A stretch of DNA of 64,000 nucleotides from Coenobita brevimanus. Its lineage: Eukaryota; Arthropoda; Malacostraca; Decapoda; Coenobitidae. Below are positions 1-13,254 of the stretch, piece by piece; positions within the stretch are counted from its first letter, which is position 1; every line of letters starts with the position of its first letter. A program made the translations under genes and the position numbers. Under the pieces are notes generated by a model that worked only from the letters and a program-made list of their open reading frames with translations, ran no database searches and was not told the DNA's origin. The stretch is from NCBI GenBank assembly GCA_032717465.1, contig CM064658.1, forward strand, positions 9,134,740 through 9,198,739, read 5' to 3'.

Positions 1-926
1 CTTTTATCCTCCTTCCAGAAGATTTTCTTACAGTCCCTCCACTTTACACTCAAATTCCTTCCAAATTCCTCATCCACTCTCTTCTTACTCTCTCTTGCTA
101 ATCTTTTCGCCTCTTTCTTTCTCTCTACATATAACTCTCTCTTCCGGCTCTCAACTTCTTCCACGCCCCTATTTTTCATCCATTCATTGTATGCTTTCTT
201 CTTTTGTGCCACAGCCTCTTTCACGTCTTCAGTCCACCACGCTGTTCCTTGCACCCCCCTCTGTCTTCTCTTCCTTCCACACACCACATCACATGCTGCA
301 CATATTTCTTCTGTAAATATCCTACACACACCTTCCACATCTCCCATCTGCTCCAATTCATATTTGCCCAATCGTTCCTCCATTTCTCTCTTATACTCTG
401 CCATTTTCTCATCCTCTTGTAATCTTTCCACTCTCCTTCCAACTATTCCTTCCTCTCGTCTTTCCCATCTTCTTTTCCTCCATTTTACTTGAATTCTAAT
501 TCTGGCCACCACCAAGTAGTGGTCAGAAAGTCCACTCCCCCAACCTCTATAAACTCTTGCATCCATTACACATCTTCGCATCCTTTCATCCACACACACA
601 TAATCAATTCTTGCCTTCCTTTCATTCAGTTCACCACCCACCCTTCTCATCACTCGCCATGTATACCTGTGGATCATTTTATACCTGAAGAGGGTATTGG
701 CTATCACCAACCCCCTCCCAGCACAAATGTCCAGTAACGCACTCCCATTCTCATCTGTCTCATCAGGCACACCCCACTCACCAACTATTCCATCCATCCT
801 CACATTCCCAACTTTACCATTCATATCACCAATCAAAAACACTCTCTCATTCCTTCCAGACTTATCCATGCACACTTCTACATTTGTCCAGAACTCTTCT
901 CTCACACTTCTAGCACGATCTTGCGT
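1..926 (-). pseudogene. LINE-A array unit 1 (partial): endonuclease middle and C-terminus, start of RT linker
   Basis: The minus-strand translation gives endonuclease residues from TQDRA through GDMNGKVGN and ANTLFR to the catalytic-type SDHYLVVARI region, then the Lys/Arg-rich linker that precedes the RT domain (WWTEEVK, YNEWMKNRG). The RT itself lies beyond the left edge. The first roughly 100 endonuclease residues are missing because the unit begins at the array junction. Frameshifts break the frame. Family: an RTE-type LINE, judged from the endonuclease-RT layout and microsatellite 3' tail of related copies; the exact clade is not certain. Confidence 0.75.
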
Positions 927-3358
927 GCCAAACCATCTCAGTGTGTTCCTCGTAATGCTTCCTGTCACATCCACATCAACACCACAACGCTCCTTTATAT
1001 GCTCATTCGTCAGCCTGTCTCTCCATGTGACTCCACAGGCTCCTCATAAATAACTCATTTCCACTGCTCTCACTCTTGACTTGTGTCCTTCCAACAACGT
1101 TCAAGCTTCACTTCCGTATGTTAGAGTTGGTATCACAATACTCTCATCTAGTAACTTTTTCACTTCCATGCTCACTTCCCTGTTTCTTATCACTGCTTTC
1201 AAAGAACCAGCAACCTTTCTTCCCTGCTGTACCTTTTCAAGCACTTCACCCTCCAAACCTCCATCCTTACTCATCACACTACCCAAGTACTTAAACGTAC
1301 TAACATTTTCCAATTCCTCATCATCCAACCTCGCTGTACATTCACTGACTTCACCTCTCTCAAAGACCATCTTTTTATTCTTCCCTACATTCACCTTTAG
1401 ATTCCGTTTCTTACACACTCTCCCAAACTCATCCACCAAGCCTTGCAGCTTTCCTTCGTCTTCACTCGAGAACATAGTATCATCTGCAAACAACAGTACA
1501 GGGAGTTTCCAAACACTATCCTCTCTCACCAGGGCCACTCCAACATCCAGTACCCTACCTTGCACCTCTTTTATTACCCCATCCATGTACAGATTGAACA
1601 ACCATGGAGACATGACACATCCCTGCTTCAACCCCACTTTCAAAGAGAAAAATTCACTTAGTTCACCATCCACACGCACTGCAGCCTTCGCACCATCGTA
1701 CATACTCTTCACAGCATTCAACAACTTCCCATCTACTCCATATATTCTTAACACTTTCCACAATGCTTGTCTATCCACCCTGTCATATGCTTTCTCCAAA
1801 TCCATGAAAGCCGCATACAACTTCTTTCCCTTCTCTAGAAACTTTTCCACTAAAAATCTAAGAAAGAATATCTGATCTATACAACCTCTTCCCTTCCTAA
1901 AGCCTCCCTGTTCTTCTCCAACTAATTTCTCTGTTCTTTCTCTAAATCTGTCAATAAGTATCCTACCATACACTTTTCCTATTATACTAAGAAGACAAAT
2001 GCCCCTATGATTACCACACACTTCTTTTTCCCCTTTTCCTTTGTACAAGGGAATAATTATACCTAACTTCCAATCCTCAGGGAGTCTACCTTCCTCCCAG
2101 GCCAATCTGCACATCTTCCACATCCATTCTCCTACTATCTCTCCCCCATGCTTCAGCATTTCACCACACACTCCATCAATTCCTGGGGCTTTCCGTGATT
2201 TAACTTTCTTCATTGCTTCCACAACTTCTATCCTACTGATTTCTTCCTGTCTTCTCACCTCCCTCCTTCTCCCAGCCATTCCCCATCCACTTATACTCGC
2301 ATTACTTCCATCCTCTACGTTCAACAATCCTTAAAGTGTTCTGTCCATCTGCTGACTTTTTCTCCCTTCACTAGTAATCTACCATTTTTATCTTTCACTC
2401 CCCTGTGAACTTCACTTCCACCCTGTCTTACTCTTTTATCCTCCTTCCAGAAGATTTTCTTACAGTCCCTCCACTTTACACTCAAATTCCTTCCAAATTC
2501 CTCATCCACTCTCTTCTTACTCTCTCTTGCTAATCTTTTCGCCTCTTTCTTTCTCTCTACATATAACTCTCTCTTCCGGTTCTCAACTTCTTCCACGCCC
2601 CTATTTTTCATCCATTCATTGTATGCTTTCTTCTTTTGTGCCACAGCCTGTTTCACCTCTTCAGTCCACCACGCTGTTCCTTGCACCCCCCTCCGTCTTC
2701 TCTTCCTTCCACACACCACATCACATGCTGCACATATTTCTTCTGTAAATATCCTACACACACCTTCCACGTCTCCCATCTGCTCCAATTCATATTTGCC
2801 CAATCGTTCCTCCACTTCTCTCTTATACTCTGCCATTTTCTCATCCTCTTGTAACTTTTCCACTCTCCTTGTAACTACTCCTTCCTCTCGTCTTTCCCTT
2901 CTTCTATTCCTCCATCTTACTTGAATTCTAATTCTGGCCACCACCAAGTAGTGGTAAGAAAGTCCACTCCCCCAGCCTCTATAAACTCTTGCATCCATTA
3001 CACATCTTCGTATCCTTTAATCCACACACACATAATCAATCATTGCCTTCCTTTCATACAGTTCACCATCCACCTTTCTCATCACTCGCCATGTATACCT
3101 GTGGATCATTTTATGCCTGAAGAGGGTATTGGCTATCACCAACCCCCTCCCAGCGCAAATGTCCCACTAACGCACTCCTATTCTCATCTGTCTCAGCAGG
3201 CACACTCTACTCACCAACTATTCCATCCACCTTCATATTCCCAACTTTACCATTCATATCACCAATCAAAAACACTCTGTCATTCCTTCCAAACTTATCC
3301 ATTCTCACTTCTACATTTGTCCAGAACTCTTCTCTCACTCTTCTAGCACGATCTTGCG
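927..3358 (-). pseudogene. LINE-A array unit 2: endonuclease fragment plus RT
   Basis: Reading from 3358 downward: endonuclease fragment (TQDRA, GDMNGKVGN), Lys/Arg-rich linker (open 2998-2321), then RT (open 2327-1101). RT landmarks are GKAPGIDGVCGEML, EQGGFRKGRGC, FMDLEKAYDRVDR (domain A), GLKQGCVMSP (domain B) and LFADDT (domain C catalytic aspartates). A one-base loss near 2327 splits linker and RT. A stop replaces Trp after GSEA near 1101. The unit ends at NTLRWFG instead of continuing to the normal C-terminus seen in the plus-strand copy at 10481-12382. It is not able to encode a working protein. Confidence 0.85.
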
Positions 3359-5792
3359 TGCCAAACCATCTCAGTGTGTTCCTCGTAACGCTTCCTATCA
3401 CATCCACATCAACACCACAATGCTCCTTTATAGCCTCATTCGTCAGCCTGTCTCTCCATGTGACCCCACAGGCTCCTCTTAAATAACTCATTTCCACTGC
3501 TCTCACTCTTGACTTGTGTCCTTCCAACAACGTTCAAGCTTCACTTCCGTACGTTAGAGTTGGTATCACAATACTGTCATGTAGTAACTTTTTCATTTCC
3601 ATGCTCACTTCCCTGTTTCTTATCACTGTTTTCAAAGAACCAGCAACCTTTCCTCCCTGCTGTACCTTTTCAAGCACTTCACCCTCCAAACCTCCATCCT
3701 TACTCATCACACTACCCTAGTACTTAAACGTACTCACATTTTCCAATTCCTCACCATCCAACCTCGCTGTACATTCACTGACTTCACCTCTCTCAAAGAC
3801 CATCACTTTACTCTTCCCTACATTTACCTTTAGATTCCATTTCTTACAAACTCTGCCAAACTCATCCACCAAGCGTTGCAGCTCCCCTTCGTCTTCACTC
3901 AACAACACAGTATCATCTGCAAACAACAGTACAGGGAGTTTCCAAACATTATCCTCTCTCACTAGGGCCACTCCAACATCCACTACCCTACCTTGTACCT
4001 CTTTTATTATCCCATCCATGTACAGATTGAACAACCATGGAGACATGACACATCCCTGTTTGAACCCCACTTTTAAACAGAAAAATTCACTTTGTTCACC
4101 ATCAACACGCACTGCAGCCTTCACACCATCGTACATACTCTTCACAGCATTCAACAACTTCCCATCTACTCCATATATTCTTAACACTTTCCACAATCCG
4201 TGTCTATCCACCCTGTCATATGCTTTCTCCAAATCCATGAAAGCCGCATACAACTTCTTTCCCTTCTCTAGAAACTTTTCCACTAAAGATCTAAGAATGA
4301 ATATCTGATCTACACAACCTCTTCCCTTCCTAAAGCCTCCCTGTTCTTCTCCAACTAATTTCTCTGTTCTTTCTCTAAATCTGTCAATAAGTATCCTACC
4401 ATACACTTTTCCTATTATACTAAGAAAACAAATTCCCTATGATTACCACACACTTCTTTTTCCCCTTTTCCTTTGTACAAGGGAATAATTATACCTGACT
4501 TCCAATCCTCCGGGACTCTACCTTCCTCCCAGGCCAATCTGCACATCTTCCACATCCATTCTACTACTATCTCTCCCCCATGCTTCAGCATTTCACCACA
4601 CACTCCATCAATTCCTGGGGCTTTCCCTGATTTAACTTTCTTCATTGCTTCCAGAACTTTTATCCTACTGATTTCTTCCAGTCTTCTCACCTCCCTCCTT
4701 CTCCCAGCCAGTCCCCAGTCACTTATACTCACATTATTTCCATCCTCTACGTTCAACAAATCCTTAAAGTGTTCTGTCCATCTGCTCACTTTTTCTCCCT
4801 TCTCCACTAGTAATCTACCATTTTTATCATTCACTCCCCTGCTAACTTCACTTCCACCCTGTCTTACTCTTTTCACCTCTTTCCAGAAGATTTTCTTACA
4901 GTCCCTCCACTTTACACTCAAATTCCTTCCAAATTCCTCATCCACTCTCTTCTTACTCTCTCTTGCTAATCTTTTCACCTCCCTCTTTCTTTCTACATAT
5001 AACTCTCTCTTCCGCCTCTCAACTTCTTCCACGCCCCTGTTTCTCATCCATTCATTGTATGCTTTATTCTTTTGTGCCACAGCCTGTTTCACCTCTTCAG
5101 TCCACCACGCTGTTCCTTGCACCCCCCTCCGTCTTCTCTTCCTTCCACACACCACATTACTTGCTGCACATATTTCTTCTGTAAATATCCTACACACACC
5201 TTCCACGTCTCCCATCTGCTCCAATTCATATTTGCCCAATCGTTCCTCCACTTCTCTCTTATACTCTGCCATTTTCTCATCCTCTTGTAACCTTTCCACT
5301 CTCCTTGCAACTATTCCTTCCTCTCGTCTTTCCCTTCTTCTATTCCTCCATCTTACTTTAATTCTAATTCTGGCCACCACCAAGTAGTGGTCAGAAAGTC
5401 CACTCCCCCAACCTGTATAAATTCTTGCATCCATTACACATATTTGCATCCTTTCATCCACACACACATGGTCAATCATTGCCTTCCTCTCATTCAGGTC
5501 ACCACCCACCCTTATCACTCGCCATGTATACCTGTGGATCATTTTATACCTGAAGAGGGTATTGGCTGTCACCAACCCCCCCCCCCAGCAGAAATGTCCA
5601 GTAACGCACTCCCATTCTCATCTGTCTCAGTAGGCACACCCCACTCACCAAGTATTCCATCCACCCCCACATTCCTAACTTTACCATTCATATCACCAAT
5701 CAAAAACACTCTCTCATTCCTTCCAGACTTATCCATGCACACTTCTACATTTGTTCAGAACTCTTCCCTCACTCTTCTAGCACGATCTTGCG
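3359..5792 (-). pseudogene. LINE-A array unit 3: endonuclease fragment plus RT
   Basis: Same order as the neighbouring units. The stretch 5575-4415 stays open from the endonuclease C-terminus (SDHYLVVARI) through the linker to RT motif GKAPGIDGV, so this copy lacks the one-base loss seen near 2327 and 7195 in units 2 and 4. A frameshift near 4410-4435 separates it from the rest of the RT, open 4406-3717 with EQGGFRKGRG, AYDRVDR and LFADDT. A TAG near 3717 and the shared Trp-to-stop change near 3533 interrupt the C-terminal part. Confidence 0.85.
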
Positions 5793-8548
5793 TGCCAAAC
5801 CATCTCAGTGTGTTCTTCATAACGCTTCCTATCACATCCACATCACCACCATAAACGCTCATTTATATCCTTTTTTGCCAGCCTCTCTCTCCATGTGACT
5901 CCACAGGCTCCTCTTAAATAACTCATTTCCACTGCCCTCACTCTTGACTTGTGTCCTTCCAACAACGTTCAAGCTTCACTTCCGTACGTTAGAGTTGGTA
6001 TCACAATACTGTCATGTAGTAACTTTTTCACTTCCATGCTCACTTCCCTGTTTCTTATCACTGCATTCAAAGAACCAGCAACCTTTCTTCCCTGCTGTAC
6101 CTTTTCAAGCACTTCACCCTCCAAACCTCCATCCTTACTCATCACACTACCCAAGTACTTAAACGTACTAACATTTTCCAATTCCTCACCATCCAACCTC
6201 TCTGTACATTCACTGACTTCACCTCTCTCAAAGACCAACACTTTACTCTTCCCTACATTCACTTTTAGATTCCGTTTCTTACACACTCTCCCAAACTCAT
6301 CCACCAAGCCTTGCAGCTCCCCTTCGTCTTCACTCAAGAACACAGTATCATCTGCAAACAACAGTACAGGGAGTTTCCAAACACTATCCTCTCTCACCAG
6401 GGCAACTCCAATATCCACTACCCTACCTTGTACCTCATTTATTACCCCATCCATGTACATATTGAACAACCATGGAGACATGACACATCCCTGCTTCAAC
6501 CCCACTTTCAAAGAGAAAAATTCACTTAGTTCACCATCCACACGCACTGCAGCCTTCACACCATCGTACATACTCTTCACAGCATTCAACAACTTCCCAT
6601 CTACTCCATATATTCTTAACACTTTCCACAATCCTTGTCTATCCACCCTGTCATATGCTTTCTCCAAATCCATGAAAGCCGCATACAACTTCTTTCCCTT
6701 CTCTAGAAACTTTTCCACTAAAGATCTAAGAATGAATATCTGATCTACACAACCTCTTCCCTTCCTAAAGCCTCCCTGTTCTTCTCCAACTAATTTCTCT
6801 GTTCTTTCTCTAAATCTGTTAATAAGTATCCTACCATACACTTTTCCTGTTATACTGAGAAGACAAATGCCCCTATGATTACCACACACTTCTTTTTCCC
6901 CTTTTCCTTTGTACAAGGGAATTATTATGCCTAACTTCCAATCCTCAGGGACTCTACCTTCCTCCCAGGCCAATCTGCACATCTTCCACATCCATTCTAC
7001 TACTATCTCTCCCCCATGCTTCAGCATTTCACCACACACTCCATCAATTCCTGGGGCTTTCCGTGATTTAACTTTCTTCATATCTTCCACAACTTCTATC
7101 CTACTGATTTCTTCCTGTCTTCTTACCTCCCTCCTTTTCCCAGCCATTCCCCAGCCACTTATACTCGCATTACTTCCATCCTCTACGTTCAACAATCCTT
7201 AAAGTGTTCTGTCCATCTGCTCACTTTTTCTCCCTTCTCCACTAGTAATCTACTATTTTTATCTTTCACTCCCCTGCTAACTTCACTTCCACCCTGTCTT
7301 ACTCTTTTCACCTCTTTCCAGAACATTTTCTTACAGTCCCTTCACTTTACACTCAAATTCCTTCCAAATTCCTCATCCACTCTCTTCTTACTCTCTCTTG
7401 CTAATCTTTTCACCTCCCTCTTTCTTTCTACATATAACTCTCTCTTCCGCCTCTCAACTTCTTCCACGCCCCTATATCTCATCCATTCATTGTATGCTTT
7501 CTTCTTTTGTGCCACAGCCTGTTTCACCTCTTCAGTCCACCACGCTGTTCCTTGCACCCCCCTCCGTCTTCTCTTCCTTCCACACACCACATCACATGCT
7601 GCACATATTTCTTCTGTAAATATCCTACACACACCTTCCACGTCTCCCATCTGCTCCAATTCATATTTGCCCAATCGTTCCTCCACTTCTCTCTTATACT
7701 CTGCCATTTTCTCATCCTCTTGTAACCTTTCCACTCTTCTTGCAACTACTCCTTCCTTTCGTCTTTCCCTTCTTCTATTCCTCCATCTTACTTGAATTCT
7801 AATTCTGGCCACCACCAAGTAGTTGTCAGAAAGTCCACTCCCCCAACCTCTATAAACTCTTGCATCTATTACACATCTTCGCATCCTTTCATCCAGACAC
7901 ACATAATCATCATTGCCTTCCTTTCATTCAGTTCACCACCCACCCTTCTCATCACTCGCCATGTATACCTGTGGATCATTTTATGCCTGAAGAGGGTATT
8001 GGCTATCACCAACCCCCTCCCAGCACAAATGTCCAGTAACGCACTCCCATTCTCATCTGTCTCAGCAGGCACACCCCACTCACCAACTATTCCATCCACC
8101 TTCACATTCCCAACTTTACCATTCATATCACAAATCAAAAACACTCTCTAATTCCTTCGAAACTTATCCATGCACACTTCTACATTTGTCCAAAACTCTT
8201 CTCCCACTCTTCAAGCACGATCTTGCGTTGGCGCATACACACACACAATCGCCCACATTTGTATTCCAACTTTCAACTTTACCCACACAATCCTTGATCC
8301 AACTGATCCATACTGTCTTATTCTCCTCTTCCATCTTTTACTCACAACTATACATACTCCTTCCTTTGCCCTCTCATTCTCACCTACTCCTGCACATATA
8401 CCCCATCCATACTCCCATTCTCTCACATTTTCTCCTCTCCATTTTGTTTCAGCTATTCCACATACATCCACTTTCACACCCTCAAGCACCTTGACAATCT
8501 CTCTCTCTTTCACCTCATCATTCGCTCCCCTTATATTCCAGTAGTGAT
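5793..8548 (-). pseudogene. LINE-A array unit 4 with the native 5' endonuclease end
   Basis: This is the only unit that keeps the element's 5' coding end. From 8548 the translation runs NIRGANDE, then CGIAETKW (endonuclease active-site region) and CVYAPTQDRA, continuing into the same endonuclease middle with which the other units begin. RT follows (open 7195-5969) with GKAPGIDGV, FMDLEKAYDRVDR, GLKQGCVMSP and LFADDT. It carries the shared Trp-to-stop change near 5969 and several frameshifts. It marks the right end of the array and the starting material from which the junction-bearing units derive. Its 5' end abuts LINE-B at 8549 without a spacer. Confidence 0.85.
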
Positions 8549-10344
8549 CAACCGAAGCTATTTTACAACTACATCAGAAGCAGAACCAAGGTAAAAGATA
8601 AAATACAATCCATTACAGACAAGGGAATCACCTATACACAAGAGAAGGATATTTGTTGAGCACTAAACAAGAATTTCTAATCAGTTTTTACAGAGGAAAA
8701 AAAATTTGAGAGGGATTATGTGGAACATGCATGCCCATACATACTACCAGATATACAAATATCAGAAAAAGTAATACAGGAGGAGCTAAGTAAATTAGAC
8801 AAGGGAAAAGCAAATGGTCCTGATGAAATTTCATTTTGGGTGCTAAGTGAATGGGCAAAGGAGTTAGGTAAACCATTATTTTTAATTTTCAAGAAATCCT
8901 TGAGTGAAGGTAAACTACCTGATATTTGGAAGAAAGCAAACATCGTTCCCTTATTCAAGAAAGGGAATAGACAAAATCCACTCAACTACCGACCAGTATC
9001 ACTAACCAGTGTTGTAAGGAAGGTATTAGAAAAGCTTATAAGAAAAGCTTGGGTATATAAATCATTTAGAAGAACACAATATGATAACGGAAAGACAGTT
9101 TGGTTTCAGAAAAGGAAAATCATGTGTTACTAATCTGTTGAGCTACTATGACAGAATAACAGACACATTACAGGAAAGAGAAGGATGAGTGGACAGTATC
9201 TATGGTATTTAGATTTCAAGAAAGCATTTGACACAGTACCACACCAAAGACTTTTATGGAAACTGTACCATCAAGGAGGAATTCGAGGCAAACTGTATTG
9301 TTGGATGCAAGATTTTCTCATAAAAAGAGAAATGAGAACAGTACTAAGGGGAAATTACTCATCATGGAAAGAAGTGACTGCTGGAGTACCACAGGGCTCA
9401 GTGCTGGCACGAATCATGTTTTTAGTGTATATAAATGATACAGACTAACACTGGAAATGAAATCTATCTAAATATGTTTACAGATGATGCAAAAATACAA
9501 AGGAGAATTATTAACAGAGACTCCTGTAAAGAGCTACAAGAAGAATTAAATAAACTTCATGAATGGAGTAATACATGGCAAATGGAATTCAATGTGGACA
9601 AGTGTCATGTAATCAAGCTTGGTAAAAGTGGAAAAAGACCTGATTGGGATTATAAGTTAGGAAATAAAACCCTACACACATCACAAAGAGAGAAGGACCT
9701 AGGTGTGATTATCAATAACAGACTATCTCCGGCTGACCACATCAGTGAGAAGGTAAGGAACATGTATACAGTGGTTGCAAATATGAGAATAGCATTCACA
9801 TACATAAATGAAGACATGTTAAAAAAGATAATAACATCATTCATCAGGCCAACCCTGGAGTATGCATCAGTAGTCTGGAGTCCTCATCTCAAAAAACACA
9901 TAGACAAGATTGAAAAAGTTCAAAGGGCTGCTACAAGATGGGTACCAAGCTTAAGGGATCTAAGTTACAAAGAAAGACTTAATAAACTGAATCTTCCAAC
10001 ACTACTGGACAGAAGGAAAAGAGGTGACATGATTATGCTATATAAATGCATATCAGGGAAGGAGAAAATAGACATAAATGATTACTTAACCTATGGGGAA
10101 GCATCAGCAAGAGGACACTGCAAAAAAAACTGCATAAGGAGAGGTGTTAAAGACGTATGGAAATTTAGTTTCCCAAATAGAGCAATTGATCAGTGGAATT
10201 CACTACCGAATGAAATAGTGTGCCAAAAAATTCACAAATTTAAGGATATGTATAATAAATATGGTTTAAGACACGGAACAGTACGAGCTTGACTCATTCC
10301 TTTAAAGATACAATTAGGTAAGAACAATTATGTAAGGTAAGAAC
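8549..10344 (+). pseudogene. LINE-B copy, 5'-truncated: RT and 3' end
   Basis: Close relative of the copy at 26850-30890, beginning at its LFYSYIRSK segment just upstream of the RT. RT landmarks: LDKGKANGPDEIS, FKKGNRQNPLNYRPVSLT, LDFKKAFDTVPHQRL (domain A), GVPQGSVLA (domain B) and MFTDDAKI, where the catalytic-site Ala of the related copy is Thr. The C-terminal part includes RPTLEYASVVWSP. Open blocks are 8720-9133, 9185-9448 and 9435-10292, separated by frameshifts. The 3' end has short TAGGTAAG-like repeats shared with the other copy, which supports a 5'-truncated target-primed insertion. Confidence 0.85.
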
Positions 10345-10480
10345 ACATACACACGAAGACTCTCTCTCAAGACATCATAGTGTACTGAATTAAGAGGCTA
10401 ATAACAGTAATTAATCCGTACAGGTATATATGTATTTTATCTATCTACGTATCTATTTAACTGGGTCTATTTATTCTTTC

Positions 10481-12382
10481 ACCAGGTATATGTGAGCAGG
10501 AGAAGGGAGGTTAAGAGACTGGTGAAGGAGAGTAAGAAGAAAGTGGATGAAGAGTTTGGGAGGAATCTGAGTGTGAAATGGAGGGAGAGTAAGAAATTGT
10601 TTTGGAAGGAGGTAAAGAAAGTAAGGCACTGTGAAAGGGGAAATGATAGGGGAGTGAAAGATAGGAATAATAGATTGTTGGTGAAGAAGAGAGAGATATT
10701 GAGGAGATGGAAGGAGCACTTTGAGGATTTATTGAATGTAGAGAGTGAGAGCAGTGTGAGTATAAGTGGTTGGGGAATGGCTGGGAGAAGAAGAGATGAG
10801 AGGAGGGAGGAAGAGATCAGTAGGGCGGAAGTAGTGGAAGCGATGAAGAAGATTAAGTTGGGAAAGGCCCCAGGAATTGATGGAGTGTGTGGTGAAATGC
10901 TGAGGTATGGGGGTGAGATTGTTGTGGAGTGGATATGGAAGTTGTGTAGATTGGCTTGGGAAGAGGGAAGGGTTCCAGAGGACTGGAAATCAGGTATAAT
11001 TGTTCCTCTGTACAAAGGAAAAGGAGAGAGAGAAGTATGTGGTAACCATAGGGGTATTTGCCTTCTTAGTGTGACTGGTAAAATATATGGTAGAATACTC
11101 ATTGATAGGGTTAGGCATATGACAGAGGAGCTAGTTGGAGAAGAACAAGGGGGATTTAGGAAGGGAAAAGGGTGTGTAGATCAGATATTTGTTCTAAGAT
11201 GTTTAGTAGAGAAGTATCTAGAGAAGGGAAGGAAAGTGTATGCTGCCTTCATGGACTTGGAGAAAGCTTATGACAGAATAGATAGGCAAGGTACTGTATG
11301 TGGAAGGTATTAAGAATATATGGAGTGGAGGGGAAATTGTTGAGTGCTGTGAAGAGTATGTACGAGGGAGCTAGGGCTACGGTGCGAGTGGATGGTGAGC
11401 TGAGTGAGTTCTTTGATCTCAATGTGGGACTGAAACAGGGGTGTGTGATGTCTCCATGGCTGTTTAATATATATATGGATGGGGTTGTAAAGGAGGTGCA
11501 AGGTAGGGCAGTGGATGTGGGGCTGGCCCTAATGAATGAGGGTGAGATTTGGAAGCTTCCGGTGTTGCTGTTTGCTGATGATACAGTATTGTTGAGTGAA
11601 GATGAATGGGAGTTGCAAGGTTTGGTGAATGAATTTGGGACAGTGTGTAGGAGGAGGAAGCTGAAAGTTAATGTAAACAAAAGTAAAGTTATGGTGTTTG
11701 AGAGGAATGAAGTCACAGAGTGTGCAGTGAGATTGGGTGGTGAGGATATGGAGAATGTGAGTGCATTCAAGTACTTGGGTAGTGTGATGAGTAAGGATGG
11801 AACTTTGGGGGATGAAGTACGTGAAAGGGTACAGCAGGGAAGGAAGGTTGTTGGTACACTGAAAGCAGTGATGAGAAATAGGGAGGTGAGTATGGAAGTT
11901 AAGAAGTCACTGCATGATGGCATTGTGATCCCTACCCTGACGTATGGAAGCGAGGCGTGGACCTTGCAAGAGGGGAACAAGTCAAGAGTGAGAGCAGTGG
12001 AAATGAGTTACTTGAGAGGAGCATGTGGAGTGACGTGGAGGGACAGGTTGACGAATGAAGAAGTGAAGGAACGTTGTGGGGTAGATGTGGATGTGGTTGA
12101 GAAGATTAGGAGAAATACACTGAGGTGGTTTGGACATGTGGAGAGAATGGAGAATGAAAGACTGACTAAGAGGGTGTATGTAGGTGAGGTGGAGGGAGGG
12201 AGAGGGAGGGGTAGACCGAGGATGAGATGGAGGGATGGAGTTGAGAGATATATGAGGGAGGGGGGGGTGAGCTGGGGGGAGGGTAGTCAAATGGTGGGTG
12301 ACAGAGTGACTTGGAGGCGTTTTGTCTGCGGCCACCCTTTGCGGGATTAGGGCGTTGGGCTATAGATAGATAGATAGATAGT
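10481..12382 (+). pseudogene. LINE-A copy, 5'-truncated, complete RT C-terminus and TAGA tail
   Basis: Endonuclease is absent; coding similarity starts in the linker before the RT. RT blocks: open 10492-11313 (GKAPGIDGVCGEML, EQGGFRKGKGC, MDLEKAYDRIDR) and 11298-12350 (GLKQGCVMSP, LFADDTVLL, TLRWFGHVERMENERL, then a Gly/Arg-rich C-terminus ending HPLRD). One frameshift lies near 11290. The copy ends at the conserved 3' sequence followed by a TAGA microsatellite at 12363-12382, the usual kind of tail in RTE-type LINEs. It retains the Trp that is a stop in the array at 1-8548 and shows the C-terminus the array units lost. Confidence 0.88.
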
Positions 12383-13254
12383 TTTTCAGTGGAATGACCT
12401 GCAGGCATGAGATATCTTTTCAAGATTTTGCGCAACTCAGTTTCATCCTCATCCTACTGCTTCTGATGGCAATCGGTGAGTTGGGTTTGGGTATTTAGTA
12501 AACAGCTGTTCCTTAGCTATTTATTCAGTACATAACACCTCAGTATCCTTTTAGCATCATCATCTGTGGTTTAATTTATCCTCTTCCATCTGCGGCTTTT
12601 GATATTGCCTTAACACTTCTGTAGCCATTCTTTCACCAGATCATACCTGGCTATCCATAAGCGCCAGTTCTAAAGGCATCTCAGTACTGGTACTACCACT
12701 ACTACTACTACTACTAATAATAATAATAAAGTTCAAGTGGTGGGAGTTCGCAAACCTATTGTCATATTCACAAAACTTTGTGACTAGTTTGCGTATGCTT
12801 ATTTTTTACTTTCACTATTACGAGTGCCACATACTTCATAACGAAACCACCGAAAAACAGAGCAAGGAACAAACCAAAATGAAAGCTATGCAAACTTTAT
12901 GTATCGTGGAAATTAGACAAAAATCATTTATAAATACAACCTATAAACATCCAGTATCTGCCCACAATACAATTGATTTGATATGATTTGAAATATTGTT
13001 GTAAATGTATACTTGTTGCCTCTCTTCCTCTCGTCATGCGATTTTTTTTTTTTTTTTCTTTTATCTGGTTCGAGTGTCAAAATACATCCTGGAGATGCTG
13101 GGCTGTGAATTTCTGTCCTGGTACATGCTAAAGTGCAGTGTAAGTTCCTGTGGGGGAGATGGACGTGCAGCAACCTCTAAAAATTCCTCATGACGTGATG
13201 TATCCGAGCGATTTTGGCGTGGATGGAAGGCCACACTTTTGCGCTGCTCATGAC
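12383..13254. other. No gene seen; short simple repeats
   Basis: Unique-looking AT-rich sequence with an ACT/AAT triplet run near 12700-12728 and a poly-T run near 13040. A 45-bp stretch at 12505-12550 resembles sequence near 18120, 20880 and 35700, so it is probably a minor dispersed repeat. No coding support. Confidence 0.5.

Larger units (their letters stand above)
1..8226 (-). repeat. Tandem array of a rearranged LINE-A unit, period about 2.43 kb
   Basis: Three full or terminal units and one partial unit follow head to tail, all minus strand. Equivalent positions recur at 95, 2527, 4963 and 7398, giving steps of 2432, 2436 and 2435 bp. The junctions near 926, 3358 and 5792 are the same: the RT C-terminal region, ending in NTLRWFG, runs straight into the middle of the endonuclease at TQDRA. 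All three inner units carry the same Trp-to-stop change after GSEA in the RT C-terminal part. A shared junction and shared stop mean the array grew by DNA duplication of one dead copy, not by repeated retrotransposition. It continues past the left edge of the window. Confidence 0.88.

Noticed and set aside
1..7902. Plus-strand frames of 60-304 codons over the LINE-A array
   Set aside because: Ser/Leu/Pro-rich shadows of the minus-strand endonuclease and RT, repeating with the array period.
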